This document shows, one piece after another, positions 25,956-33,938 of a stretch of DNA of 64,000 bases (position 1 is the first letter of the stretch; the number at the start of each line of letters is the position of its first letter). The stretch covers positions 62,001-126,000 of the forward strand of contig NZ_JAMBOK010000001.1 of assembly GCF_023715585.1 (NCBI RefSeq), in the 5' to 3' direction. The position numbers were made by a program, and so were the translations under genes. Under the pieces are notes generated by a model that had not been told where the DNA came from, did not search any database, and was given only the letters and a program-made list of their open reading frames with translations. The stretch is from Sporosarcina luteola (GTDB lineage Bacteria; Bacillota; Bacilli; Bacillales_A; Planococcaceae).

Positions 25956-26484
25956 ATACAAGTACAAATCACCGTTCGGAAATTTGAGGAAAGATACTTG
26001 TCAAATGTCTGATGGAACGGTTATTGAAAATTATTATGTGAATGAATATGCGGATTGGGTGAATGCAATCGTATTGACGGAGAAAGAGGAAATTGTTCTT
26101 GTAGAGCAATATCGTCATCCCGGAAACGATTTTTATGTTGAAGTGCCTGCGGGGAAAGTGGAAGATGGCGAATCGTATGAGGAGGCGATTCGACGTGAAA
26201 TCCGTGAAGAGACTGGCTATGTTTCGGAAGAACGGCTGATTCCCCTAGGGGAGTTCATGGTCAACCCGGCCACGCAGACGAATAAAGTAATCACTTTTTT
26301 AATGACCGATGCAAAACGTAGCCGTGAACAAGAGTTGGATGACACAGAAGTTCTAGAAGTAAAACATTTCCCTTTTCAAAGGGTGGAAGAAATGATTCAG
26401 AGCAAGGAAATCACTCAGTTGTTTACAGTCACAGCATACTATTTGGCTAAAAAATTCATCAGAAATGGAAGAAATAGAGATTGA
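25927..26484 (+). CDS. Nudix hydrolase, ADP-ribose pyrophosphatase type
   Basis: A 185-aa protein with a complete Nudix box at residues 76-98 (GKVEDGE...REIREETGY). The N-terminal beta strands and the PAGK segment match NudF-like ADP-sugar pyrophosphatases, which split ADP-ribose to AMP and ribose 5-phosphate. The start is TTG with GGAGG 8 nt upstream. Substrate inferred. Confidence 0.88.
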   Translation: MGKWKVLNSEYKYKSPFGNLRKDTCQMSDGTVIENYYVNEYADWVNAIVLTEKEEIVLVEQYRHPGNDFYVEVPAGKVEDGESYEEAIRREIREETGYVSEERLIPLGEFMVNPATQTNKVITFLMTDAKRSREQELDDTEVLEVKHFPFQRVEEMIQSKEITQLFTVTAYYLAKKFIRNGRNRD

Positions 26485-26553
26485 AAAATAATTATAGTCA
26501 CGCACTCATCATTAGCGGCTCAGGCAAGCTCGAACGGAGAGGGGGGAGTACGA

Positions 26554-27111
26554 ATGCTGAAACGGAAATATGGCAGTCGATTTGATTGGAAGCGAATTGT
26601 GAAGAGGCGATACGCGGAAAAACATATTACCTCATCACAGTTCACGGGATATGTAACACTTCTTGAAATGAATAATGTAGTTGAGCCACTCTACAAGACA
26701 TACATGGGAAGGGTAGTTTGCATTGCAGATAAGGGTTACAGCTGGCTGCAGCATTTTCCCGATGGAGAGCATTTTTCGGTGACAACGGTATTTGATGCAT
26801 CCAACCAAATTGTTCAATGGTATATCGATATTTGTAGGGAAAATGGCTATTGCCAAACGAATGGGCCCTGGATGGATGATCTGTTTTTAGATCTGATCAT
26901 GCTACCGACTGGGGAAATTATTGAGAAGGATATAGATGAATTAGAAGCTGCGCACAACAATCAAGTCATTACCGATGAAGAGTTTGCGCTTGCTTGGGCC
27001 GAGTTTGAAAGGTTAAAAACGATGTTGGCACATAACAGTTTAAAGTTGCTTAGACTGACCAAAGAGCATCTGTCGATTGCAAGAGAAAAATTAGAGGGTG
27101 GAAAATCATGA
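26554..27111 (+). CDS. DUF402 family protein
   Basis: A 185-aa protein with the DUF402 core: VVQWYIDI-type strand (IVQWYIDICRENGY), DLFLDLIMLPTGEIIEKDIDELEAA, and a helical C-terminus. Relatives include nucleoside di/triphosphatases and FomD-like metal-dependent phosphatases. The N-terminus differs from the YgaC/Ntdp group, so activity is uncertain. It overlaps the TPR gene by 4 nt. Confidence 0.8.
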   Translation: MLKRKYGSRFDWKRIVKRRYAEKHITSSQFTGYVTLLEMNNVVEPLYKTYMGRVVCIADKGYSWLQHFPDGEHFSVTTVFDASNQIVQWYIDICRENGYCQTNGPWMDDLFLDLIMLPTGEIIEKDIDELEAAHNNQVITDEEFALAWAEFERLKTMLAHNSLKLLRLTKEHLSIAREKLEGGKS

Positions 27112-27587
27112 GTAAACTAGTAAAAGCTCTAGAGCTGCGAGATGAGGGGAAGTACACCGAATCGAATGAAATTCTCACGGCAATGGCAAAAGATGATCCG
27201 AAAAGTGCCGAAATCAACTACCAATGTGCATGGAGTTTTGACATTCTAGGAAAGGAAGCGAAAGCCGTCCCTTATTACGAAAAAGCGCTTCATTTGGGGT
27301 TGAATGACGAAGATACGTTAGGTGCAATTATTGGACTCGGAAGTACATACCGAACATTGGGGAAATTTAAAAAGTCAAAGATTGTCTTCGAAAGCGGACT
27401 TTCGCGTTTTCCTCAAAACAATGCTTTGAAAACGTTCTATGCCATGACGTTATATAACGTTGAAGAACATGTAAAAGCGATGGAGATTCTTCTCACTTGC
27501 CTTGTGCAAACTTCAAACGACCCTGAAATCATTTCCTATAAGCAGGCAATTGGATTTTATGCGGACAAGTTGGACAAGACATGGTGA
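27108..27587 (+). CDS. Tetratricopeptide repeat protein
   Basis: A 159-aa cytosolic protein of about four TPR units, for example YQCAWSFDILGKEAKAVPYYEKALHLG and LGSTYRTLGKFKKSKIVFESGLSRFP. Partners unknown. It is coupled to the DUF402 gene by an ATGA overlap, so the two may act together. Confidence 0.85.
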   Translation: MSKLVKALELRDEGKYTESNEILTAMAKDDPKSAEINYQCAWSFDILGKEAKAVPYYEKALHLGLNDEDTLGAIIGLGSTYRTLGKFKKSKIVFESGLSRFPQNNALKTFYAMTLYNVEEHVKAMEILLTCLVQTSNDPEIISYKQAIGFYADKLDKTW

Positions 27588-27629
27588 GCTGGTTCATTAG
27601 ACTAAGAGAGAAGTAAAGGAATGAGTGAG

Positions 27630-27929
27630 ATGGAAGAAAGATTTCAAGTTACTGAAATTGAACGAGAGAAAGTGCTGAAAAATTATTTCGGAAAAGGATT
27701 AGATGGACCGTTAGCAACATTTCCAAGCAAAGACAAAAGGAAGTACATCATTGCCCAAGAAATAATTAAGCGTTTTGAAGTTGGAAAGGTGTATTTGGAA
27801 AAAGAAATAAACGAGATTCTTAAAGAAATCCATCCTGATTTTGCGACCATTCGACGTTTTTTAATCGACTACAGCTTTATGAATCGCAGTGATGATGGAA
27901 AGGAGTATTGGATTGGAAAGTGCAGTTAA
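27630..27929 (+). CDS. DUF2087 domain protein
   Basis: A 99-aa protein matching the DUF2087 pattern: LATFPSKDKRKYIIAQEIIKRFE, then EKEINEILKEIHPDFATIRRFLIDYSFMNRS and a final DGKEYWIG. The domain resembles a winged helix and often sits at the end of ArsR or metal-dependent regulators; here it stands alone. The ATG at 27630 is preferred because AAAGGA lies 9 nt upstream; the ATG at 27621 is too close. Confidence 0.78.
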   Translation: MEERFQVTEIEREKVLKNYFGKGLDGPLATFPSKDKRKYIIAQEIIKRFEVGKVYLEKEINEILKEIHPDFATIRRFLIDYSFMNRSDDGKEYWIGKCS

Positions 27930-27951
27930 CGAATATAAAGGAGATGTATGA

Positions 27952-28407
27952 ATGAAGCAGTGGACGAAGGCAATTGAGATTGATGCGCCGATTGAGCATG
28001 TATGGAAGTACCTTGACGGCTCGTTGGAAAACATGCAAAAGATCATGCCCCAAGTTGTTTCGAATGAACCCCTAACCATTACAGAAGAAAAGATTGGAAG
28101 TATCTATTTGCAAAAGTATAAAGAAGGCAAGCGAGTCATGGAGTATGAAGTCGAAACACTCGATTATTTAAATTCTCCAAATGAAAAAAAGATGAAAGTC
28201 GGCTTTACGCTTGGGGGAATGTTTGAGATCACGGCAGGATATGAACTTTACAAGATAAATGATGAGAAAACACGATACATTTATACTACTACAAACCAAC
28301 CTCTGAAATGGTTCGTAAAGTTATTCTTACTATTTGCAAACGATAAAGTGGTGGTCGAATTTGTTAAACGAGTGAAAAGGGTTGCGGAAAATAAGGAGGA
28401 CAAGTAA
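27952..28407 (+). CDS. SRPBCC (START-like) family protein
   Basis: A 151-aa helix-grip protein of the polyketide-cyclase/START-like superfamily: WTKAIEIDAPIEHVWKYL at the start, a central beta sheet and a long C-terminal helix. It probably binds a hydrophobic ligand. AAGGAG precedes the ATG. The stop overlaps the next ATG by one base. Confidence 0.75.
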   Translation: MKQWTKAIEIDAPIEHVWKYLDGSLENMQKIMPQVVSNEPLTITEEKIGSIYLQKYKEGKRVMEYEVETLDYLNSPNEKKMKVGFTLGGMFEITAGYELYKINDEKTRYIYTTTNQPLKWFVKLFLLFANDKVVVEFVKRVKRVAENKEDK

Positions 28408-29258
28408 TGAATCAAGCTGCAAAAGATTATTGGAATCAATTTTGGGGAGAGAAAGAACGTCCTGCGTTAGTCAGTGCATGGATGTTCGGCGAAGCGGCTG
28501 ATGAGCTAGCTCAATCGGTGATTGAAGGGAGAAAGACGGCGACTTGTTCAGCATATGTCTTGTATGAATTGGAAAATGAATCTGTTCCTGTAATTGATGA
28601 ATACAGCATCATTTTGAATAGCACTGAAGAACCGGTTGCAATTATCAAGACAGTAGATGTAGCCGTCATACCGATGAATGAAGTGACGGAAGAGTTTGCT
28701 TTGGCGGAAGGGGACGGATCGTACCGGAATTGGAAGGAGATCCATGAACGCTACTTTAAAAGGGAACTCGGCAAAGTGGGCTTGGAATTCACCGAGGATA
28801 TGCTGCTTGTCTGTGAACGATTTGAGTTGGTTGATGTGAAAAATAAAGTCGAGCAGCCTATATTACTAAGGGTCGGCACTACAAATATTCCTGTTTCCAA
28901 TGTTGACAGGGCTTCTCAGTGGTATGTTGAAAAGCTGGATGCGCAGCTGAATTATCAGGATGAAGACAAGGCGATAATAAATTTAGCCGATCAAAGTTTC
29001 TTTCTCGTAAAAGCGAAAGAAAATGAGACTGCCAACTTTTTTGATGCATTTGGGAGTGAACGGTTTTCATTAACATTTGAAGTTAATGGCGAAAAGTCTT
29101 TAAAATTATTGCATGATGAATTATCCGAGCGCGATGTGAAGGTAGGAGAAATTGAAAAGCGGGGACATGCAGGTATCAATTTTGTGCTTTCGGATATAGA
29201 CGGGAATCTATTTGATGTGTGGAGCGAATTGAGTCCAACTTATAAAAGGGATAGATAG
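28407..29258 (+). CDS. ASCH domain - glyoxalase/VOC domain fusion protein
   Basis: A 283-aa two-domain protein. Residues about 20-145 form an ASCH domain (MFGEAADELAQSVIEGRKTATCSAYVLYE, IIKTVDVAVIPMNEV, WKEIHERYF), an RNA-binding-like PUA-related fold. Residues about 155-283 form a glyoxalase/bleomycin-resistance (VOC) domain (TTNIPVSNVDRASQWYVEKL, then GINFVLSDIDGNLFDVWSE). The reading frame is continuous across the junction, so the fusion is real. Joint function unknown. Confidence 0.85.
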   Translation: MNQAAKDYWNQFWGEKERPALVSAWMFGEAADELAQSVIEGRKTATCSAYVLYELENESVPVIDEYSIILNSTEEPVAIIKTVDVAVIPMNEVTEEFALAEGDGSYRNWKEIHERYFKRELGKVGLEFTEDMLLVCERFELVDVKNKVEQPILLRVGTTNIPVSNVDRASQWYVEKLDAQLNYQDEDKAIINLADQSFFLVKAKENETANFFDAFGSERFSLTFEVNGEKSLKLLHDELSERDVKVGEIEKRGHAGINFVLSDIDGNLFDVWSELSPTYKRDR

Positions 29259-29274
29259 TAGATAGTGGCTGAAA

Positions 29275-29350
29275 ACTTATCGGTCATTTGAAGCCAGTTA
29301 TCGTTCATTTCCCGGAATATATCGATCATTTCCCAAGATATATGGTCATT
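29275..29350 (-). repeat. Array B of the 21-bp unit, inverted orientation (about four copies)
   Basis: Reading the minus strand, four units carry the same AAATGAYCGATA core found at 11.9 kb. Two adjacent units have exact 21-nt period; the outer ones are shortened or more diverged. It lies directly after the ASCH-VOC gene, upstream of the arsR-type promoter. Confidence 0.75.
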
Positions 29351-29421
29351 TTGTGACATTGGAACCATATGTATCAAGGTCAGCCAGAAGCCTCGACTAA
29401 AAAACTTCAGCAAGGGCATAC

Positions 29422-29451
29422 TTGACATGACACTTAACGGTGTCGTAATAT
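29422..29451 (+). promoter_or_regulatory. Promoter of the ArsR/AHSA1 pair
   Basis: TTGACA (29422-29427) and TAATAT (29446-29451) with 18-bp spacing. Confidence 0.7.
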
Positions 29452-29480
29452 TAATTTTGAATAGGACACCGTTTAGTGTC
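29429..29480 (+). promoter_or_regulatory. Twin inverted-repeat operators of the ArsR-family regulator
   Basis: Two sites GACAC-N6-GTGTC occur at 29429-29444 and 29465-29480. The second is the reverse complement of the first except for one base. One sits between -35 and -10, the other just downstream, 36 bp apart. The layout strongly suggests autorepression. Confidence 0.75.
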
Positions 29481-29508
29481 GTTTTGAAAGATCAGGAGGA
29501 GAGTGTTT

Positions 29509-29838
29509 TTGAACGGGACGAAACCTACCAGGGATGTTTATGAAGCAATAGCCGATCCAACTCGGCGGGAATTGCTTCGTTTGTTGGCCGACGTAGAAGA
29601 ATCGCCTCTCAATGAGCTAACGGTTCATTTCGAAATGGGTCGTACTGCGGTTTCAAAACATTTGGCAATCCTAAAAGAGGCGGGGCTTGTGACAAGCAGA
29701 AAAGTTGGCAGAGAAACGCGGTTTAGGCTAAACGCGACTCCGCTCAAAGAAATTCAAGATTGGGTGGCTTTCTACAACAAATTCTGGAGTGCACGACTGT
29801 CGCGCCTGAACCAACTATTAGAGGAGGAAGAAGAATGA
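29509..29838 (+). CDS. ArsR-family winged-helix repressor (SdpR-like, AHSA1-linked)
   Basis: A 109-aa winged-helix regulator: YEAIADPTRRELLRLL, then the recognition helix MGRTAVSKHLAILKEAGLV and GRETRFRLNATPL. It lacks the Cys pairs of metal sensors. The start is TTG at 29509, placed by AGGAGGAG; an in-frame GTG at 29503 is too close. It overlaps the AHSA1 gene by 4 nt, a common pairing in Bacilli. It probably binds the twin GACAC-N6-GTGTC sites at its promoter. Confidence 0.88.
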   Translation: MNGTKPTRDVYEAIADPTRRELLRLLADVEESPLNELTVHFEMGRTAVSKHLAILKEAGLVTSRKVGRETRFRLNATPLKEIQDWVAFYNKFWSARLSRLNQLLEEEEE

Positions 29839-30236
29839 GTTTATCATTAGCCTTGGATTTTCAGTACAACAAATCAATCGATAAAGTGTGGCATGCACTA
29901 ACAGATTCGGATATGCTTGAGAAGTGGATCTGGAAAAATGACTTTAAACCTGTCGTAGGACATAAATTTACATTCCGCGCCGAGCCAAGCGAATGGTGGG
30001 ATGGGATCGTAAAAGGTGAAGTTTTGGAAGTGGACGAGCCGAATATGATTTCCTACACATGGGCGAGTGGTGCTGAAGAGCATGTCGTCACTTGGACGTT
30101 AACAGAGACGCCTGATGGCAACACGAATCTCCACCTAGATCAAACTGGAATCCACACTGAAGATGGATTGAAAGGTGCACAATATGGTTGGACAAATATG
30201 TCCGAGCAACTTACAGCGGTGTTAGAGGAACAGTAA
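29835..30236 (+). CDS. AHSA1/SRPBCC domain protein
   Basis: A 133-aa START-like protein with the AHSA1 pattern (ALDFQYNKSIDKVWHALTDSDMLEKWIW, WWDGIVKGEVLEVDEPNMISYTW, TGIHTEDGLKGAQYGWTNM). Such proteins are often co-encoded with ArsR-type repressors and may bind a small hydrophobic ligand. The ATG overlaps the repressor stop. Confidence 0.88.
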   Translation: MSLSLALDFQYNKSIDKVWHALTDSDMLEKWIWKNDFKPVVGHKFTFRAEPSEWWDGIVKGEVLEVDEPNMISYTWASGAEEHVVTWTLTETPDGNTNLHLDQTGIHTEDGLKGAQYGWTNMSEQLTAVLEEQ

Positions 30237-30267
30237 AAGATCTTTTCTCCGCAACAACTCAATTATA

Positions 30268-30300
30268 GGGCGCTTTCCCAAAACACGGAAAGCGTCATTT
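30268..30300 (+). terminator. Terminator after the AHSA1 gene
   Basis: GGCGCTTTCC pairs with GGAAAGCGTC (one mismatch) followed by ATTTTTA. Confidence 0.75.
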
Positions 30301-30371
30301 TTATTGGAATGAAGGATGGAAGTCTTACATACATGGCAATACTAAAATGAGAGAGTGGAAAGGATATCCCA

Positions 30372-33300
30372 ATGAAAATAAATCAATTAATCGCAAACAA
30401 TATTAAACGATTAGATGCAGATCTTCCCGAAGATAAATCATTAGGTATTGCAGGCTTGTCTGGATCTGGGAAAACAACTTTCAGCCAAACAATCGGTGAA
30501 GAATCGAAGAAGCGTCTTGTTTCCTTATTGCCTAAGGCAGAGTACCAGTATTTATTCCCCAATATTATGGAAACCAATTTCAGCGCCATCAAAATGGAAG
30601 AGATGCCATTAGTGCTTTTTCTTGGCAGATCATCGATTTCCTCCAATCCGCGCTCAACAATAGGTACACATACCGGCGTTTTTACGGATGTCCGTGAAGG
30701 ACTAGCCAACAAATTCAATCTTTCCCCTGAAGTGTTTTCATTCAATAATGAATTAGGCTGGTGTCCAAAATGTAAAGGGCGGGGCAGTACGAGCAATGTT
30801 GAATGTAAAACATGTGGTGGTAAACGTTACAGTTCAGAAGTTGAGCAATATACAATTGATTTACTTGGTAAAGCGCATTCGATTTCCGATATCAATAACT
30901 TGAGCGTCGAAGCAATTCTATCTTTAGCGGCAGAATTACATATAAGTGAAGCGAAGCAACATATCCTCCAAAATATCATCAATATGAATGTCGGCTATTT
31001 AACGCTGAATCGAATTATGGGGACATTGTCAGGCGGGGAATTGACACGCCTTTACTTGGCGGAATTCATGGCAGCGAGTGAAAATACTGTTATTATCATT
31101 GATGAAATTTCAGTAGGGCTTGATCGACGAACACTTTTGAAAATCCTGGAACAGATCAAACAATTGGGTTATAAAAATCAAATTTGGCTCATCGATCATT
31201 CCGATACAGTGCTTGATACTACAAATGAGCAACTATTCTTCGGTCCGGGAAGTGGTAAATACGGTGGAAAAATTGTGGAGGAATCACCGCGTCCAGAACC
31301 TGTTTATCAGGAACTGAATGAGGCGAAGCCGACAGAGTTTTATCAATTTAAAGATCTTCACTGCCGCACTATTCAAATGGATGAATTTCATATTCCGAAG
31401 AATAGGCTAGTAACGGTTACAGGTGAGTCCGGATGTGGTAAGTCCACACTTGTCAATGAGTGTGTGACGAAAGATTTTCTCAAGCGATACCCGAAAGATA
31501 AACTGGTTATGGTAGGGCAAGATCGAAATCAATCAATAACAAGCCGGTCCACCGTGGCAACATTTCTTGATATTAAACAGAAGCTCAACAAATACAGTGA
31601 CGAAATTGATGATATTTTTGAGCGCTCGATTGAAGATATTATCGATGAATTGCCGGAGGGAGACATCGCGCACAAGCGGTTGAGCCTATTGATCAAGCTT
31701 GGGCTCGGTTATTTGACGTTGGAAAGAAAGACACAGACATTGTCGACGGGTGAATTCCAGTGCGTTCATTTAGTTTCGGAGCTTTTTGCGAACTCAAGAA
31801 AACCACATACACTTTTTATTTTTGATGAGCCATCGAAAGGTTTATCCCAAAATATTTTAAATCAATTCATTGATAGCTTAAGACTGATTTTACAGGATGA
31901 AACCGTGTCAATCGTCATGATTGAACATAATGAATATATGATGAAGAGCTCTGATTTCATCGTCGATTTTGGGAAACGGAAGAATGAGCCTGTTACCCAT
32001 CTGGATCTAGTCAACCACCAGGATTATTATGCAGGCAAGGATGCAGAAGAAATTGAGCTGCCGGCACATATTTCCTCCGCGCTCAAGTGGCAAAACGGCA
32101 TTACCTATGTAAATGAAAACCACATTGACTACTTTAAAAACGCCGAGAACATCTTCAAAGGCGGCATCTTGAAAAGCTTATCTTCAATGGCCCGTCTGAT
32201 CTACGGTGAATACGAATCGGACACAATCGCTCCTGTCATTGCGATCGATCTTGAAAGACATTTGTATAGCCAATATAGTTTTCTTTATGAACTCGGGGGA
32301 CTTATCAACCATATCGTGGCGGAGCATCCAACGAATAAAGATACGAAAAGCTTCGATTTCTATAATAAAGACAATCATTGCCCTTCATGCTCGGGGCGTC
32401 TCCAGATTGAAGTATTCGAAAAGGATCTTGTCCTTCAAGATAAAGACGTTCCATTCTGGGATGGTATGTTTCATCCGGATGTAATGGAAGTGCTGAAGTT
32501 TTATAAATACGAAAAGTTGGAGTTTCTGTTTGAGGAAATTAAGAGCGAGTTAGGCCATGACCTGACAAAAAGTTATAACGAGATGTCCGATGAAGAAAAG
32601 AATACGTTTTGGTACGGGTATTTTAAGGAATCATTTTATGACAGAGAAGGCAAGACGCGTAGAACATGGGTAGGCTTCAATACGATTCTCGGCATGTATA
32701 TGGTTGTATCTAAATCAGTCATTAAAGAGCAGATGAAAGCTTCCAAAGAAATGGTTGTTTGCCCAATTTGTATGGGAACGGCTCTAAATCATCAAAAACC
32801 GCTTCGATACGGAGACACTGATATTCGTGAAATTATCAATCAGCCAATTGACAATGTGATGAAAATCATTGGTGACTTGCCTACGCTCGCCAAACTGAAA
32901 TCGATCGTAGGTGGCGAAATGGTGTTGACCGAGGATGTCTCCCTGCTGCCACGTGAAACTCAAGTCGCACTGAAAATGTTTGAATTGGAACAAGCGAGTT
33001 TTACGGGTTATGAAATGGTATTGCAAAATGTCTTGCCATTTTGGGACACAATCAAAAGCAATATCGAATCTATAAGCACCAATAATCAAGTGACAATCTG
33101 TGACTTCCCCAATGTGAAGGAAACAAGAGAAGCGATCATTAATAAGTATTTCACGAATGGCAACTATAAAAAACTGACCTATGTATATGAAGCTTTTGGA
33201 TACAAAAAGTTAATTACCCAAATTAATAAAATCAGGAAGGCTAATTCTTGTCCGTTCTGTAAAGGCAAAAAAGTGATCTCAGAAGATAATTTACATGATG

Positions 33301-33542
33301 GCGTCTTTAAATTAACGATTCCGTGTGTAAGTTGTCATGCTACTGGCATCAATGAGGAAGGCTTGAAGGAAATCATCGAAGGAATTGACGTGCAAACATG
33401 GCTTTCCGGTAAAGTAAGTGATGTCGTCGATGAAAGCCTTTACACAGAAGCTGTTGCAGACATTCCTATTTTCAATCGTATTCGTGAATTGAATAAACGG
33501 GATATGATGGCGGTTTATGAATGCTTGGAACAAAGTAAGTAA
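30372..33542 (+). CDS. UvrA-like dual ABC ATPase with rearranged C-terminal zinc region
   Basis: A 1056-aa paralogue of UvrA, not the housekeeping repair subunit. ABC1 has Walker A GLSGSGKTT (28-36), a zinc module with C131, C134, C145 and C148, signature LSGGE (219-223) and Walker B VIIIDE. ABC2 has Walker A GESGCGKST (351-359), a degenerate signature LSTGE (457-461) and Walker B LFIFDE. Both ATPase halves are finished by about residue 540. The last 500 residues carry further Cys pairs (C670/C673, C797/C800, C960/C963, C985/C988), resembling UvrA insertion/zinc parts moved to the C-terminus. Cytosolic; DNA or ribosome-related role unknown. The ATG follows AAAGGA. Confidence 0.82.
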   Translation: MKINQLIANNIKRLDADLPEDKSLGIAGLSGSGKTTFSQTIGEESKKRLVSLLPKAEYQYLFPNIMETNFSAIKMEEMPLVLFLGRSSISSNPRSTIGTHTGVFTDVREGLANKFNLSPEVFSFNNELGWCPKCKGRGSTSNVECKTCGGKRYSSEVEQYTIDLLGKAHSISDINNLSVEAILSLAAELHISEAKQHILQNIINMNVGYLTLNRIMGTLSGGELTRLYLAEFMAASENTVIIIDEISVGLDRRTLLKILEQIKQLGYKNQIWLIDHSDTVLDTTNEQLFFGPGSGKYGGKIVEESPRPEPVYQELNEAKPTEFYQFKDLHCRTIQMDEFHIPKNRLVTVTGESGCGKSTLVNECVTKDFLKRYPKDKLVMVGQDRNQSITSRSTVATFLDIKQKLNKYSDEIDDIFERSIEDIIDELPEGDIAHKRLSLLIKLGLGYLTLERKTQTLSTGEFQCVHLVSELFANSRKPHTLFIFDEPSKGLSQNILNQFIDSLRLILQDETVSIVMIEHNEYMMKSSDFIVDFGKRKNEPVTHLDLVNHQDYYAGKDAEEIELPAHISSALKWQNGITYVNENHIDYFKNAENIFKGGILKSLSSMARLIYGEYESDTIAPVIAIDLERHLYSQYSFLYELGGLINHIVAEHPTNKDTKSFDFYNKDNHCPSCSGRLQIEVFEKDLVLQDKDVPFWDGMFHPDVMEVLKFYKYEKLEFLFEEIKSELGHDLTKSYNEMSDEEKNTFWYGYFKESFYDREGKTRRTWVGFNTILGMYMVVSKSVIKEQMKASKEMVVCPICMGTALNHQKPLRYGDTDIREIINQPIDNVMKIIGDLPTLAKLKSIVGGEMVLTEDVSLLPRETQVALKMFELEQASFTGYEMVLQNVLPFWDTIKSNIESISTNNQVTICDFPNVKETREAIINKYFTNGNYKKLTYVYEAFGYKKLITQINKIRKANSCPFCKGKKVISEDNLHDGVFKLTIPCVSCHATGINEEGLKEIIEGIDVQTWLSGKVSDVVDESLYTEAVADIPIFNRIRELNKRDMMAVYECLEQSK

Positions 33543-33559
33543 TACGGTCAATAAATATG

Positions 33560-33595
33560 ATGCCCCTACACCAGACTAGCAAGTGTAGGGGCATT
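33560..33595. terminator. Hairpin between the UvrA-like gene and the small minus-strand gene
   Basis: TGCCCCTACAC and GTGTAGGGGCA form a perfect 11-bp stem between convergent genes. T-runs are weak. Confidence 0.6.
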
Positions 33596-33607
33596 CCGTT
33601 ATGGGCA

Positions 33608-33766
33608 TCATAAATTTTTCTTCTTTTTCGCCTTTCGTAGCTCGGCGAATTCCTTCGCAATTTCCTCTTGCATATCACCAGGTTTGATCTTCTGGTTTTT
33701 CGGCGTTTGTGGTAAAGATTGAGTGTTGTTGCCGCCTGTTTTGTTATTATGGTTATCTCTTCCCAA
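33608..33766 (-). CDS. Small basic protein, YfhD-like
   Basis: A 52-codon frame on the minus strand starts at TTG (33766) with AAAGGAGAG 9 nt upstream. The product begins GRDNHNNKTGG, contains LPQTPKNQK and EEIAKEFAELRKA, and ends in a Lys-rich tail. The Asn-rich start and LPQTPK resemble the small YfhD-type proteins of spore formers; this is a tentative link. The strong ribosome binding site supports translation. It is divergent from the VLRF1 gene. Confidence 0.6.
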   Translation of the reverse strand: MGRDNHNNKTGGNNTQSLPQTPKNQKIKPGDMQEEIAKEFAELRKAKKKKNL

Positions 33767-33876
33767 AAGTGATCTCTCCTTTCAGATTGCTATCGCTCTT
33801 ACTATGGCTCTCCGATTTTGTTTTATGCTGAATCGGTATATTTTACAACCAATTACATGTAATTGCCGAGCCTCCC

Positions 33877-33902
33877 GTTTTGGATTTGACTAGAGAGGGT
33901 AT
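33877..33902 (+). promoter_or_regulatory. Sigma-B-like promoter upstream of the VLRF1 gene
   Basis: GTTTTG (33877-33882), 14-bp spacer, GGGTAT (33897-33902). The -10 is a perfect general-stress element and the -35 matches GTTTAA in four of six positions. Confidence 0.55.
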
Positions 33903-33938
33903 GTTATGAAAAGCATACTATGAGGAGGTTCGGGATAT

